DNA of 64,000 nt, from positions 124,001-188,000 of the forward strand of contig DATLOZ010000023.1 of assembly GCA_035535995.1 (NCBI GenBank), written 5' to 3'. Positions 42,064 through 51,061 of the stretch are shown in pieces. Both the position numbers and the translations under genes were made by a program. Each line of letters starts with the position of its first letter. The stretch's first letter is position 1. Below the pieces are notes generated by a model. That model did not search any database and had not been told where the DNA came from. It worked only from the letters and a program-made list of their open reading frames with translations. The stretch is from JANYCO01 sp035535995. GTDB taxonomy: Bacteria; Bacteroidota; Bacteroidia; Cytophagales; Cytophagaceae.

Positions 42064-43149
42064 ATGATCATAGGAGTTCCCAAAGAAATAAAACCTTCCG
42101 AATTCAGGGTGGCGCTTACTCCGGGCGGAGTGGTGGAGTTGAAAAAGAACGGACATACGGTGCTTGTACAAACTGGCGCAGGCAATGGATCCGGGTATAC
42201 TGACGAAGAATACAAAACGGCCGGAGCTTCTTTAATAGATTCTCCGGAAAAAATATTCCAACAGGCTGAAATGATCCTGAAAGTGAAAGAACCGTTGGAA
42301 ACTGAATACAAACTCATTCGTGAAAACCAGGTAGTGTTTACTTACTTTCATTTCGCTTCTTCCCGCATTCTTACAGAAGCAATGATCAAAAGCAACGCAG
42401 TATGTATTGCTTACGAAACAGTAGAAAAAGCCGACCGCTCGCTTCCCTTGCTCATCCCTATGTCGGAAGTAGCGGGAAGAATGTCGGTGCAGCAGGGGGC
42501 AAAATATCTTGAGAAGCATCAGGGAGGAAGAGGTGTACTGATGGGCGGAATTCCTGGTGTACGTCCGGCACAAGTATTGGTACTGGGCGGTGGTATCGTA
42601 GGAACCAACGCCGCCAAAATGGCCGCAGGCCTGGGTGCCCAGGTGACTATCATGGATGTAAATCTTGCAAGACTAAGACAGCTCAGTGAATTGCTTCCGG
42701 CAAATGTCACCACAGTAATGTCGAACGAATACAATATTACCGAAGCACTTAAAAACTCCGACCTTGTGATTGGTGCAGTACTGATCCCAGGAGCAAAAGC
42801 GCCTGTGCTGATCAGGAAAGAAATGCTCAAGCTTATGAAGTCTGGTTCTGTATTGATTGACGTGGCGGTGGACCAAGGCGGATGTATTGAAACCTGTCAT
42901 CCTACCACCCATGAAAATCCTACCTATGTAGTAGATGGAATTCTGCACTACTGCGTTGCCAACATGCCTGGTGCAGTTCCTTATACTTCTACGATTGGTC
43001 TTACTAATGCCACGCTGCCTTATGTGGTGCAACTTGCCAACAAGGGTTGGGAAAAGGCAACTACTGAAAATATTGAGCTGCAGAAAGGATTAAATATTGT
43101 AAGCGGAAAGATCTTTTACAAGCCAGTGGCGGATGCGTTTGGGTTGTAG
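42064..43149 (+). CDS. ald: Alanine dehydrogenase
   Basis: NAD-dependent enzyme converting L-alanine to pyruvate, ammonia and NADH, and the reverse. The 361-residue length is near the usual 371. Typical blocks are VPKEIKPSEFRVALTPGG (substrate Arg and Lys), VLVQTGAGNGSGYTDEEY, VFTYFHFASSRILTEAM, a Rossmann motif VLGGGIVGTNAAKMAAGLGA and DVAVDQGGCIETCHPTTHE. The catalytic His region HYCVANMPGAVPYTST is intact. A palindrome that may be an operator lies just upstream. The 3' side has a 60-nt inverted repeat before a convergent gene. Confidence 0.96.
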   Translation: MIIGVPKEIKPSEFRVALTPGGVVELKKNGHTVLVQTGAGNGSGYTDEEYKTAGASLIDSPEKIFQQAEMILKVKEPLETEYKLIRENQVVFTYFHFASSRILTEAMIKSNAVCIAYETVEKADRSLPLLIPMSEVAGRMSVQQGAKYLEKHQGGRGVLMGGIPGVRPAQVLVLGGGIVGTNAAKMAAGLGAQVTIMDVNLARLRQLSELLPANVTTVMSNEYNITEALKNSDLVIGAVLIPGAKAPVLIRKEMLKLMKSGSVLIDVAVDQGGCIETCHPTTHENPTYVVDGILHYCVANMPGAVPYTSTIGLTNATLPYVVQLANKGWEKATTENIELQKGLNIVSGKIFYKPVADAFGL

Positions 43150-43159
43150 AGAATGTCAA

Positions 43160-43222
43160 AGACGGCAGGTCGGCAAGAGCAGATAGAATATACCCTACTC
43201 AATACTCTTGCGAGCCTGCCAC
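43160..43222. repeat. Palindrome between ald and the EEP-family gene
   Basis: GGCAGG then CGGCAAGAG (43164-43179) pair with CTCTTGCGAGCCTGCC (43205-43220), with offsets. The TACTCAATACT that precedes the right arm also occurs in the palindrome at 36822, so the two may be related. It lies between convergent genes. Confidence 0.65.
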
Positions 43223-43224
43223 TT

Positions 43225-44244
43225 TTAATTTTTCTCAAACATAATGTACACCGGAAAATGATCACTATACCCGCCTTTATAGTCGTCTCCCATAAACGTA
43301 CGATAAGGACCATTCTTTAGATCTTTGCGGTAATGCATCCAATCGGGATGATAAACGGCAGCAGTTTTGTAGCGGTAGTATTCTTTTTGATGCGAAAAAA
43401 ATCCCTGGCTTAACATAATTTGGTCAAACATATTCCAGGAATGATTGTAGTTTACCGAGCCTTCGCCAGCTTTGCTGAGATTGTAAAACGGGTTAAACAA
43501 TGCTCCTTTCGCCAACCCAACAATATCCGCCTTTGCATTCAATTCGATTGAAATACTTTTATTAAAAGGCTCATCGTTGAAATCTCCCATGACAATAATT
43601 TTTGAAGAAGGTTGTTTTTGCAAGATCGAATCAATTGCCTCGCGCAACATTATGGAAACCGCCAGGCGCTTATCTTCCGAGGCTTCCACTCCTTTTCTGC
43701 GGGAAGGCCAATGATTGATAAACAAACAGAATGTATCTTTTTGCGCTACCCCTTTTACTAATAGAATATCACGTGTATGCGATCTTATTTTCAAAAAAGA
43801 AGCCGAGTAAATTCTCGAAGAAAGTATACGAAAAGAATTTGCTTTGTACAACAGTGCTACGTCAATCCCTCTTTCGTCAGGAGAATCGTAATGAACGATG
43901 GAATATTTTTTTGACTTCAATTCCTTACCGGCAACAAGATCTTGTAGTACTTTTTTATTCTCCACCTCTGCAAGCCCAATCAATTCAGGGCCATCAGGGT
44001 CTCCAAGCTCTGATATGACATTGGCGATGACGTTGATTTTTTTTTGGTAACGGCTGGAATTCCAATGATATTTTCCGAAAGGTAAAAAATCGTTGTCAAG
44101 GGTATGCGGATTGTCGAGCGTGTCCATCAGGTTTTCTGTATTGTAAAAAGCAACGGTGAATTTTTGCTGCGCTTGTGCTTCCTTATAGCCTGCAATCAAT
44201 AAGACCAGAAACAGAAAACGGATCAGAGAGAATAGATTAATCAT
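43225..44244 (-). CDS. Exported endonuclease/exonuclease/phosphatase (EEP) family protein
   Basis: A 339-residue metal-dependent phosphoesterase of the EEP (DNase I-like) fold with a signal peptide (ending GYKEAQAQ). Metal and catalytic motifs are intact: AFYNTENLMD, LIGLAEVENKKVL (metal Glu), FINHWPSRR, VMGDFNDEP (Asp-x-Asn) and the C-terminal GYSDHFPVYIM (Asp-His). Substrate could be DNA, RNA, sphingolipid or phosphoinositide; export and context do not decide. The ATG at 44244 was chosen; another ATG at 44259 adds five residues. It faces ald. Confidence 0.9.
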   Translation of the reverse strand: MINLFSLIRFLFLVLLIAGYKEAQAQQKFTVAFYNTENLMDTLDNPHTLDNDFLPFGKYHWNSSRYQKKINVIANVISELGDPDGPELIGLAEVENKKVLQDLVAGKELKSKKYSIVHYDSPDERGIDVALLYKANSFRILSSRIYSASFLKIRSHTRDILLVKGVAQKDTFCLFINHWPSRRKGVEASEDKRLAVSIMLREAIDSILQKQPSSKIIVMGDFNDEPFNKSISIELNAKADIVGLAKGALFNPFYNLSKAGEGSVNYNHSWNMFDQIMLSQGFFSHQKEYYRYKTAAVYHPDWMHYRKDLKNGPYRTFMGDDYKGGYSDHFPVYIMFEKN

Positions 44245-44437
44245 TTCACAAAATAGCATAAAGACAGCAGGAAAATTGAAAGTAGAGCTAATTTGAAGTT
44301 AAAAGTTTAAACCTTGAACATCCAACTTCGTATTAAGAAAGATATTCCGCCTAATAAGCCTAAATTGTAGCCAATAAAATATTGCTTTTATGATATTTTT
44401 GAATAAATTTTGTGGTATAAACGCCACACTAAACCTT

Positions 44438-46678
44438 ATGATTATAAATTTTTTACGTTCGAAATTCAATTTTCTCATTCTCTTTTTAGTATTATCCCAT
44501 TCAATTTTTTCGCAATCAAAAGTGCAGATCATTGAGATGGAACGAGAAGCAGAAGCCTATTTCCATGCCAATGAATTTCATGTAGCACTTCCTATGCTCC
44601 TTAAGCTGGACAGCCTTCGTCCTAATACAGAAAACTATCAATACCCTATCGGCGTCTGCTATGTAGCACTGGACGATAATATTAATGCCTTGAAATACCT
44701 TGAAAAATGTCTTGCCTCTGGCAATAAACATCCTGCCGCCCTGCATTATTACCTGGGGCATGCCTATCACCTCTCCCACCGGTTCGACGATGCGATCAAA
44801 TATTATACACTCTATCAGAATGAGTTTGCAGACGGCAAAAGTAAGACAAGCAAACAACTGGTGGAAGAAGTGAACAGAGATATCCAAATGTGTAACTATG
44901 GAAAAGAGTTGATGGCAAAACCGCTTGAGCTCGAGATAGTAAACCTTGGCCCTGAAATAAACTCTCAATATCCGGAATACGGTCCTGTAATTTCTGCCGA
45001 TGAGAAAGAAATTATTTTTACGTCAAGTCGCCCCAACACCACTGGAGGCGCGGTTGACGAGATCGACGGGTTTTATTATGAAGACGTTTATATCTCTACC
45101 AAAAAAGAGGGGAAATGGTCGGAGCCTTTGCAGATGAGTACCAATATCAACACTGCAAATCACGATGCCAGTATTGCATTGAGCCCTGACGGGCAAACGC
45201 TTTTCCTTTATCGCTTTGACCTGGATCACAATGCATCTTCTTCCTCGGGAGATCTTTATACTTCTAAGCTGGAAGGAAAAGTATGGGCACGCGCAGAAAA
45301 AATTTCCGATAAGGTAAATTCTCCGGGTTGGGAACCTAGCGCCTCGATCACCGAAGATGGCAAAACGCTGTACTTCGCCAGCAATAAGCCAGGCGGACTG
45401 GGTGGCACAGATCTTTACATGAGTAAAAAACTTTCTGATGGCAACTGGGACAAACCTGTTTCACTTGGAGAAACGATCAATACTCCTTACGACGAAGATT
45501 GCCCTTTCATTCACCCTGATGGAAAAACCCTTTACTTCAGTTCCAAAGGACATAATACCATGGGAGGTTTTGATATTTTTATTTCAAAATACGATAACGA
45601 AAAACATGCCTGGGGAAAACCGGAGAACTTTGGTTACCCGATCAGCACTGCGCACGACGATCTTCACTTTGTGATCTCTACGAATGCCAAGAGAATTTAT
45701 TTTTCTACAATCAAAGAAGGTGGTTATGGCAATAAAGATATTTACTACGCCGACATCAGCAAACAAGAATCGGCAAAGGTATTGCTGATCACTGGTGTGG
45801 TTACAGACTCCGCTACCGGCAAACCTGTAGAAGTAACGCTTCGTGTGACCGTGAATAAAACAGGAGAAGAGATCGGAACCTATACCTCAAACAGTTCTTC
45901 CGGAAAATATACAGTGGTATTGAACGAAGGAAAAAATTACGACCTCATTTTCTCTTCTCCCAAATTCGGCACACACTATGAAAACATTGACCTTACTCAA
46001 GTAACCGAATACAAAGAGATCGAGCGTAATGTGGCTCTGGCTCCACAAAATCGTGAAGTAGCTTTACAAGTAAAAGATGAAGATAACAAAGGCATAAACT
46101 CAAGGATCAAATTGACTAATCTTGATTCTAAAGATGTACTTACACTGCCTGAAGAAAGTGGGAAGGAAGGAGTTTACAATACAAAGCTGAAGCAAGGAAA
46201 TATCTACAACGTAGAAGTGTATAAAGCTGGCTATGTGTTCAACGACAATCAGATCTTAGTTCCTACCGTGGAGCAAGTAAAAGCAGACAGCGTACCAACT
46301 TTCGACATCAAACTCCGTTCGATCAAAGAAGGCGCCAGCATTATCTTAAAGAATATTTATTTCGCTACCGACGATGCCAAGCCCTTGGAAACATCTAAGG
46401 AAGAACTTGACAAACTCGTAGGCTTCATGAAACAAAACGGCGGAGCCGTAATAGAGATCTCTGCTCATACCGACGATGTAGGAAACGATGATTACAACCT
46501 GAAACTTTCTGAGAGAAGAGCGCAGGAAGTTGTAAACTACCTTGTAGCTCAAGGCGTAGAAGCTTCCAGGTTAAAATATAAAGGTTACGGAAAAATGAAG
46601 CCGGTATCAAAAGGAACTACCGAAGAAGACAGACAGCAGAACAGACGGGTGGAGCTGAAGATCTTGAAGGCGAAATAA
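44438..46678 (+). CDS. PorE-like OmpA family protein (TPR, PD40 propeller, CRD, OmpA)
   Basis: A 746-residue envelope protein whose order of domains matches the T9SS-associated protein PorE. After a signal peptide (ending SHSIFSQ) come TPR-like helices (AEAYFHANEFHVALPML, GHAYHLSHRFDDAIKYY, about 25-125), WD40-like PD40 propeller strands (ALSPDGQTLFLYR, SITEDGKTLYFASNKPGG, FIHPDGKTLYFSSKGHN), a carboxypeptidase-regulatory-like domain (GVVTDSATGKPVEVTLRV), and a C-terminal OmpA domain (ISAHTDDVGNDDYN, LSERRAQEVVNYLVAQGVEA, DRQQNRRVELKIL). No lipobox cysteine is seen. PorE is thought to anchor the secretion machine to peptidoglycan; the same role is likely but not certain, since Bacteroidota have several such paralogues. 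The start MIINFLRSK at 44438 was preferred. Confidence 0.88.
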   Translation: MIINFLRSKFNFLILFLVLSHSIFSQSKVQIIEMEREAEAYFHANEFHVALPMLLKLDSLRPNTENYQYPIGVCYVALDDNINALKYLEKCLASGNKHPAALHYYLGHAYHLSHRFDDAIKYYTLYQNEFADGKSKTSKQLVEEVNRDIQMCNYGKELMAKPLELEIVNLGPEINSQYPEYGPVISADEKEIIFTSSRPNTTGGAVDEIDGFYYEDVYISTKKEGKWSEPLQMSTNINTANHDASIALSPDGQTLFLYRFDLDHNASSSSGDLYTSKLEGKVWARAEKISDKVNSPGWEPSASITEDGKTLYFASNKPGGLGGTDLYMSKKLSDGNWDKPVSLGETINTPYDEDCPFIHPDGKTLYFSSKGHNTMGGFDIFISKYDNEKHAWGKPENFGYPISTAHDDLHFVISTNAKRIYFSTIKEGGYGNKDIYYADISKQESAKVLLITGVVTDSATGKPVEVTLRVTVNKTGEEIGTYTSNSSSGKYTVVLNEGKNYDLIFSSPKFGTHYENIDLTQVTEYKEIERNVALAPQNREVALQVKDEDNKGINSRIKLTNLDSKDVLTLPEESGKEGVYNTKLKQGNIYNVEVYKAGYVFNDNQILVPTVEQVKADSVPTFDIKLRSIKEGASIILKNIYFATDDAKPLETSKEELDKLVGFMKQNGGAVIEISAHTDDVGNDDYNLKLSERRAQEVVNYLVAQGVEASRLKYKGYGKMKPVSKGTTEEDRQQNRRVELKILKAK

Positions 46679-46717
46679 AATTTTGATTTAAAAATAGTTT
46701 ACGTTTATATATCCTGT

Positions 46718-46760
46718 AAAAAAGAAGAAGTCATCGAATGTTCGATGACTTCTTCTTTTT
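46718..46760. terminator. Bidirectional terminator between convergent genes
   Basis: AGAAGAAGTCATCGAA and TTCGATGACTTCTTCT pair around a 2-nt spacer, with A-run on the left and T-run on the right, so it can stop transcription from both sides. It serves the PorE-like gene and the type B cargo gene. Confidence 0.88.
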
Positions 46761-46771
46761 ATAATTCATGA

Positions 46772-48724
46772 TTATCTTATCACTTCCACCCAGCCTTTGA
46801 TTTTTTTAGCGGTAAGATCTATATAGTAAAAGTAAACACCGTCGGTAACATTTTCGGCACACCAATGGAAGTGCCTGTCGGAAGAGGTATAAACATTAGC
46901 TCCCCAACGGTTGTAGATGTGTACGTTTCTAAAGATATAAGTGCAATTGTCTGGTGGAATATTCGGAATATAAAAACACTCATTCATATTATCTCCATTC
47001 GGAGTAACAAGATTAGGCGGGTTAATATATTCCAATCCGGAATCCACATCCTGCAAGGTCAGCGTAATAGACGTGGTAGCGTTATGGGATGGAATACAGC
47101 TTTTATCTTTCAGTGTAAAATCGATCCTATAATTCGTTTTATTGTTCAGATCATCACAATTAGGAATCCAATTGAACAGGTACGCTACACTGTCGCGCCC
47201 TGTATATACGGGAGTGAAATTCATTCGGAAATCTTCCATTCTAAACCTGAAGCCTTTTGCGTCAATTGTTCTGATATCAAAACTATCCAGGTCTAATCCA
47301 TACACGTAAAATTGTGTAAGTGTATCCGGGTAAGTAGCCAGCCTATTGGATGGTGCAAGCGTAGTACCGATGGTTGGAGGATGGTTTCCCTGATCAACAT
47401 CTACATGAACATAGGTTCGTAAGGTATCCCGTTTTATAGGACATTGGCTACCGTTGGTGACGATGATATCCAGGAAATACGTTGAATCACGCTCGATCAA
47501 TAAATTATCGCAAGCAGAGAAACACATCTTCATCGTAGTAGTATCTGTTGTAGCAGAGATCAACACGCTTGAGGGAGAAAAAGACAATACAGATTTCGGA
47601 AGATTTGTTTTGCCATATGAAATACTTACCCTCTCAGGAGCCGCTCCCGGGTGAAAAATATTGGAATCAGTTACGAAAATGGTATAGCAGGTATCTTTAT
47701 TCAATTTTATTTTAATAGTATCCTGCGCAGTGCTGCCCCAGTCGGCGCTTCCAGGGTTTTGATTTGAATTGTTGCCCGAATTGATCCCCACGCTAGGCGG
47801 ATAGCTGGCTACAGGGCAATTCTGAATTAAATATTGAAAATCTCTTCTTACCTCTCCTATTTTTACCCCATTGCGGTACTCTTCACAGCGAATAGCAAAT
47901 GCGTACAATCCTATTTCATTTGGATTGACTGTAAGCATTCCTGTATTAGAATTAATTGCAAGTGCAGGATTTCCATGAATGGCATTAGTGGCAGAGTAAC
48001 CGCTTTTAAAAGTAATGAGCGGATAAGGCGCCGGCCCCGGATAAGTGGGATCTCCGGTCAGATAATCATTCGACAAATAAGTATGTCCCTGAAGTGGCGT
48101 AGTCATCGAATACACCAAAGAATCACCATCCGGATCTGTAGCTGAAAAGTCGATCGAGATAAAATTATTAAGACAAAGATATTGAGCTGGTGCAACTGAA
48201 AATACCGGGGATGAATTTCTGATCTGCACTCCGGGGAGTTCGAGGTAAAATACTTGTCCGGAAATATAGGTACCCGAAGAATTCTGATGGATTATATTTA
48301 GCGTTTGATAATTTCGACAACATCTTTCCCAGGCGATATAATACCCGGTAGCCTCTGTAAGTCCCGTCATATCTACGGTTCCCTGATACCTCAGTAAGCG
48401 CGTACGCAATACGGTTTGCCCGTTGCTTTGAGTACATCCGTTGGTTGTATACGTGATATAATCTGTGCTGATCCGTTTAAGTTGAAAAGAGCGTACATCG
48501 TTGTTGGTAGCTTTGCTGAAAACAAGAATATTGATCGTAAGGTCATTGCTCAGCAAACCTTGTTCAGCATTAATATCATCGTAGTACATATTCATGTATA
48601 CCGCATACAGATTTCCCTTGCCTGTATAGGTCACCTGAAATTCCCCTCCTACAATGTGTGAAGCACTTATTTTGTGGCAAAAAAATGCTAAAAAAAACAG
48701 TGCAAACAGTATCTTTTTTCCCAT
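46772..48724 (-). CDS. T9SS type B sorting domain (gliding motility-associated) secreted protein
   Basis: A 650-residue secreted protein. The signal peptide is MGKKILFALFFLAFFCHKIS, cleaved before ASHIVGGEF. The middle is beta-rich with an Asp-rich DPDGDSLVYSMTTPLQGHTY segment (about 195-214; cadherin-like) and many cysteines. The C-terminal about 90 residues form a type B T9SS sorting domain: LVTPNGDNMNECFYI, HIYNRWGANVYTS and DGVYFYYIDL. Its function on the cell surface is unknown. A TACCTTTG element on the minus strand lies at 48736-48729, 5 nt before the start codon, with TTG only 17 nt further up, so a nearly leaderless transcript is possible. It is divergent from gyrB. Confidence 0.9.
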   Translation of the reverse strand: MGKKILFALFFLAFFCHKISASHIVGGEFQVTYTGKGNLYAVYMNMYYDDINAEQGLLSNDLTINILVFSKATNNDVRSFQLKRISTDYITYTTNGCTQSNGQTVLRTRLLRYQGTVDMTGLTEATGYYIAWERCCRNYQTLNIIHQNSSGTYISGQVFYLELPGVQIRNSSPVFSVAPAQYLCLNNFISIDFSATDPDGDSLVYSMTTPLQGHTYLSNDYLTGDPTYPGPAPYPLITFKSGYSATNAIHGNPALAINSNTGMLTVNPNEIGLYAFAIRCEEYRNGVKIGEVRRDFQYLIQNCPVASYPPSVGINSGNNSNQNPGSADWGSTAQDTIKIKLNKDTCYTIFVTDSNIFHPGAAPERVSISYGKTNLPKSVLSFSPSSVLISATTDTTTMKMCFSACDNLLIERDSTYFLDIIVTNGSQCPIKRDTLRTYVHVDVDQGNHPPTIGTTLAPSNRLATYPDTLTQFYVYGLDLDSFDIRTIDAKGFRFRMEDFRMNFTPVYTGRDSVAYLFNWIPNCDDLNNKTNYRIDFTLKDKSCIPSHNATTSITLTLQDVDSGLEYINPPNLVTPNGDNMNECFYIPNIPPDNCTYIFRNVHIYNRWGANVYTSSDRHFHWCAENVTDGVYFYYIDLTAKKIKGWVEVIR

Positions 48725-48946
48725 ATCCCAAAGGTAAATAAATTACAATTATCCAACGTTTAAATGTTTGTTTTTATTATACTTGAACAGATCGTATTAA
48801 TCTTTTCCACAATCATTCCTAAATAACATATAAATAACTGTTATACAGTAAATTAAATATCGTCCAAATATAAACTATATAGTCTGAAAAAGTATGGAAA
48901 TACGCGTATTTTTTCGTATTTTTACATATTGTAATTTTTATATAAA

Positions 48947-50905
48947 ATGAGTGAGATAACAGAGAAAGTATCCAAAGAGTACGGGGCCGAAAATATACAA
49001 GTCCTGGAAGGGTTGGAGGCCGTTAGAAAACGTCCTGCCATGTATATCGGAGATATTGGCATTAAAGGGCTTCACCATTTGATCTGGGAGGTAGTAGACA
49101 ACTCCATAGACGAAGCGCTGGCAGGCTACTGTACAGAGATTTTTGTCACCCTCAACGAAGATAATTCGGTCACTGTAGAGGACAATGGCCGTGGTATTCC
49201 AACCGGAATGCATGCCAAAGAGGGAAAATCAGCCCTCGAAGTTGTAATGACCGTACTCCATGCAGGAGGTAAATTCGATAAAGATACTTATAAAGTTTCC
49301 GGTGGACTGCACGGCGTGGGGGTTTCCTGTGTGAACGCACTATCCAAACATCTTACCGTAACCGTACAACGTGAAGGGAAAATCTTCCAACAGGAATATA
49401 AGATCGGCGTTCCTCAGTACGATGTAAAGGTAATTGGCGAATCCGATAAAACCGGTACCACTACCACCTTCATACCAGACGATACCATCTTTACATTTAA
49501 AGAATATAAATACGAAACCGTAGCCACCCGCCTCCGCGAACTGGCTTTCCTTAACAAAGGGATCAGACTGAACCTGAAAGACCTTCGCACCAAAGACGAG
49601 CACGGAAATCCTATCAGCGATTCTTTCTTTTCTACCAAAGGATTGGTTGAATTCGTGGAATATGCAGATGCTACAAGAGAGAGATTAATTCCTGAACCAT
49701 TATACATCGAAACCGATAAAGGCGGCATTCCTATTGAAGTAGGTATTTTGTACAATACTTCTTATGCTGAAAATATTTTCTCCTATGTCAACAACATCAA
49801 TACCCACGAAGGAGGAACACACGTAGCCGGCTTCCGCAGAGCGCTTACCAGAACACTGAAAACGTATGCAGAAAAATCCGGTATGCTGGAAAAATTAAAA
49901 CTAGAGATCAGCGGGGACGATTTCCGTGAAGGACTTACTGCTGTGATCTCAGTGAAAGTAGCAGAACCACAGTTTGAAGGACAAACTAAAACCAAACTTG
50001 GCAACTCCGATGTAATGGGAGCTGTAGATATAGCTGTGGGAGAACTTCTATCGACTTACCTTGAAGAACATCCAAAAGAAGCCAAAACGATTGTCTCCAA
50101 AGTGATCCTGGCCGCACAGGCGCGTATTGCAGCACGTAAAGCACGTGAAATGGTGCAACGTAAAAACGTACTTTCCGGTACCGGACTACCTGGCAAACTG
50201 GCCGACTGTTCTGACTCTGATCCGGAAGGCTGCGAACTTTACCTCGTAGAGGGTGACTCTGCAGGTGGTTCTGCCAAACAAGGCCGTGACCGTAGATTTC
50301 AGGCGATCCTTCCTTTGAGAGGTAAAATCCTCAACGTAGAAAAAGCGCAGGAACATAGAATCTATGAAAACGAAGAGATCCGCAATATGATCACTGCTCT
50401 TGGAGTAAAAATCGGAACAGCAGAAGACAATAAAGCGCTGGATCTTTCCAAACTTCGCTACCATAAGATCATCATCATGACCGATGCCGATATTGATGGT
50501 AGCCATATTCGTACCCTTATCCTTACTTTCTTCTTCCGCTACATGCGCGACTTGGTAGATAATGGGTATCTATATATCGCACTTCCTCCGCTTTACCTGG
50601 TGAAAAAAGGAAAGCAGGAAAAATATTGCTGGTCAGAAGAACAAAGAGAACAAGCCGTAAAAGAACTGGCAAAAGACGGAAAAGAAGAAAGCGTAGGAGT
50701 ACAACGTTATAAAGGTCTCGGAGAAATGAACCCTGAACAACTTTGGGCCACTACGATGAACCCTGAATCACGTTCCTTGAAAAAAGTAAGCGTGGAATCT
50801 GCTGCCGAAGCAGATCACCTCTTCTCTATGCTCATGGGAGACGAAGTAGCCCCAAGACGCGATTTCATTGAGAAAAATGCGCGTTATGCAAAAGTAGATG
50901 TGTAA
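48947..50905 (+). CDS. gyrB: DNA gyrase subunit B
   Basis: ATPase subunit of DNA gyrase, which adds negative supercoils with GyrA. At 652 residues it is a normal-length enzyme without the insert seen in some proteobacteria. GHKL ATPase motifs are WEVVDNSIDEALAGYC (Mg-binding Asn), DNGRGIPTGMH and GGLHGVGVSCVNALS. The TOPRIM domain has LVEGDSAGGSAKQGRDR, LPLRGKILNVEKA and MTDADIDGSHIRTL; the C-terminal YKGLGEMNPEQLW is present. The details fit GyrB more than ParE. No gyrA or recF lies nearby. It is followed by a terminator and then ppk1. Confidence 0.97.
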   Translation: MSEITEKVSKEYGAENIQVLEGLEAVRKRPAMYIGDIGIKGLHHLIWEVVDNSIDEALAGYCTEIFVTLNEDNSVTVEDNGRGIPTGMHAKEGKSALEVVMTVLHAGGKFDKDTYKVSGGLHGVGVSCVNALSKHLTVTVQREGKIFQQEYKIGVPQYDVKVIGESDKTGTTTTFIPDDTIFTFKEYKYETVATRLRELAFLNKGIRLNLKDLRTKDEHGNPISDSFFSTKGLVEFVEYADATRERLIPEPLYIETDKGGIPIEVGILYNTSYAENIFSYVNNINTHEGGTHVAGFRRALTRTLKTYAEKSGMLEKLKLEISGDDFREGLTAVISVKVAEPQFEGQTKTKLGNSDVMGAVDIAVGELLSTYLEEHPKEAKTIVSKVILAAQARIAARKAREMVQRKNVLSGTGLPGKLADCSDSDPEGCELYLVEGDSAGGSAKQGRDRRFQAILPLRGKILNVEKAQEHRIYENEEIRNMITALGVKIGTAEDNKALDLSKLRYHKIIIMTDADIDGSHIRTLILTFFFRYMRDLVDNGYLYIALPPLYLVKKGKQEKYCWSEEQREQAVKELAKDGKEESVGVQRYKGLGEMNPEQLWATTMNPESRSLKKVSVESAAEADHLFSMLMGDEVAPRRDFIEKNARYAKVDV

Positions 50906-50927
50906 GAACGCGTAATGATAATTTAAC

Positions 50928-50963
50928 ACCAAAAGGGTTCAATTTATTGGACCCTTTTTTGGT
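50928..50963 (+). terminator. Terminator of gyrB
   Basis: AAAAGGGTTCAA pairs with TTGGACCCTTTT around TTTA with one G.T-type imperfection, followed by a T-run. It starts 23 nt after the stop. Confidence 0.87.
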
Positions 50964-51061
50964 ATATAGAATAATTATAGGCCATATTTGTTTATAAAAT
51001 TAAATTGTTTAGATTTTCGTTAGAAAAAAAACAGGGGGGAAGTAAGTAGAATAAATACGTT

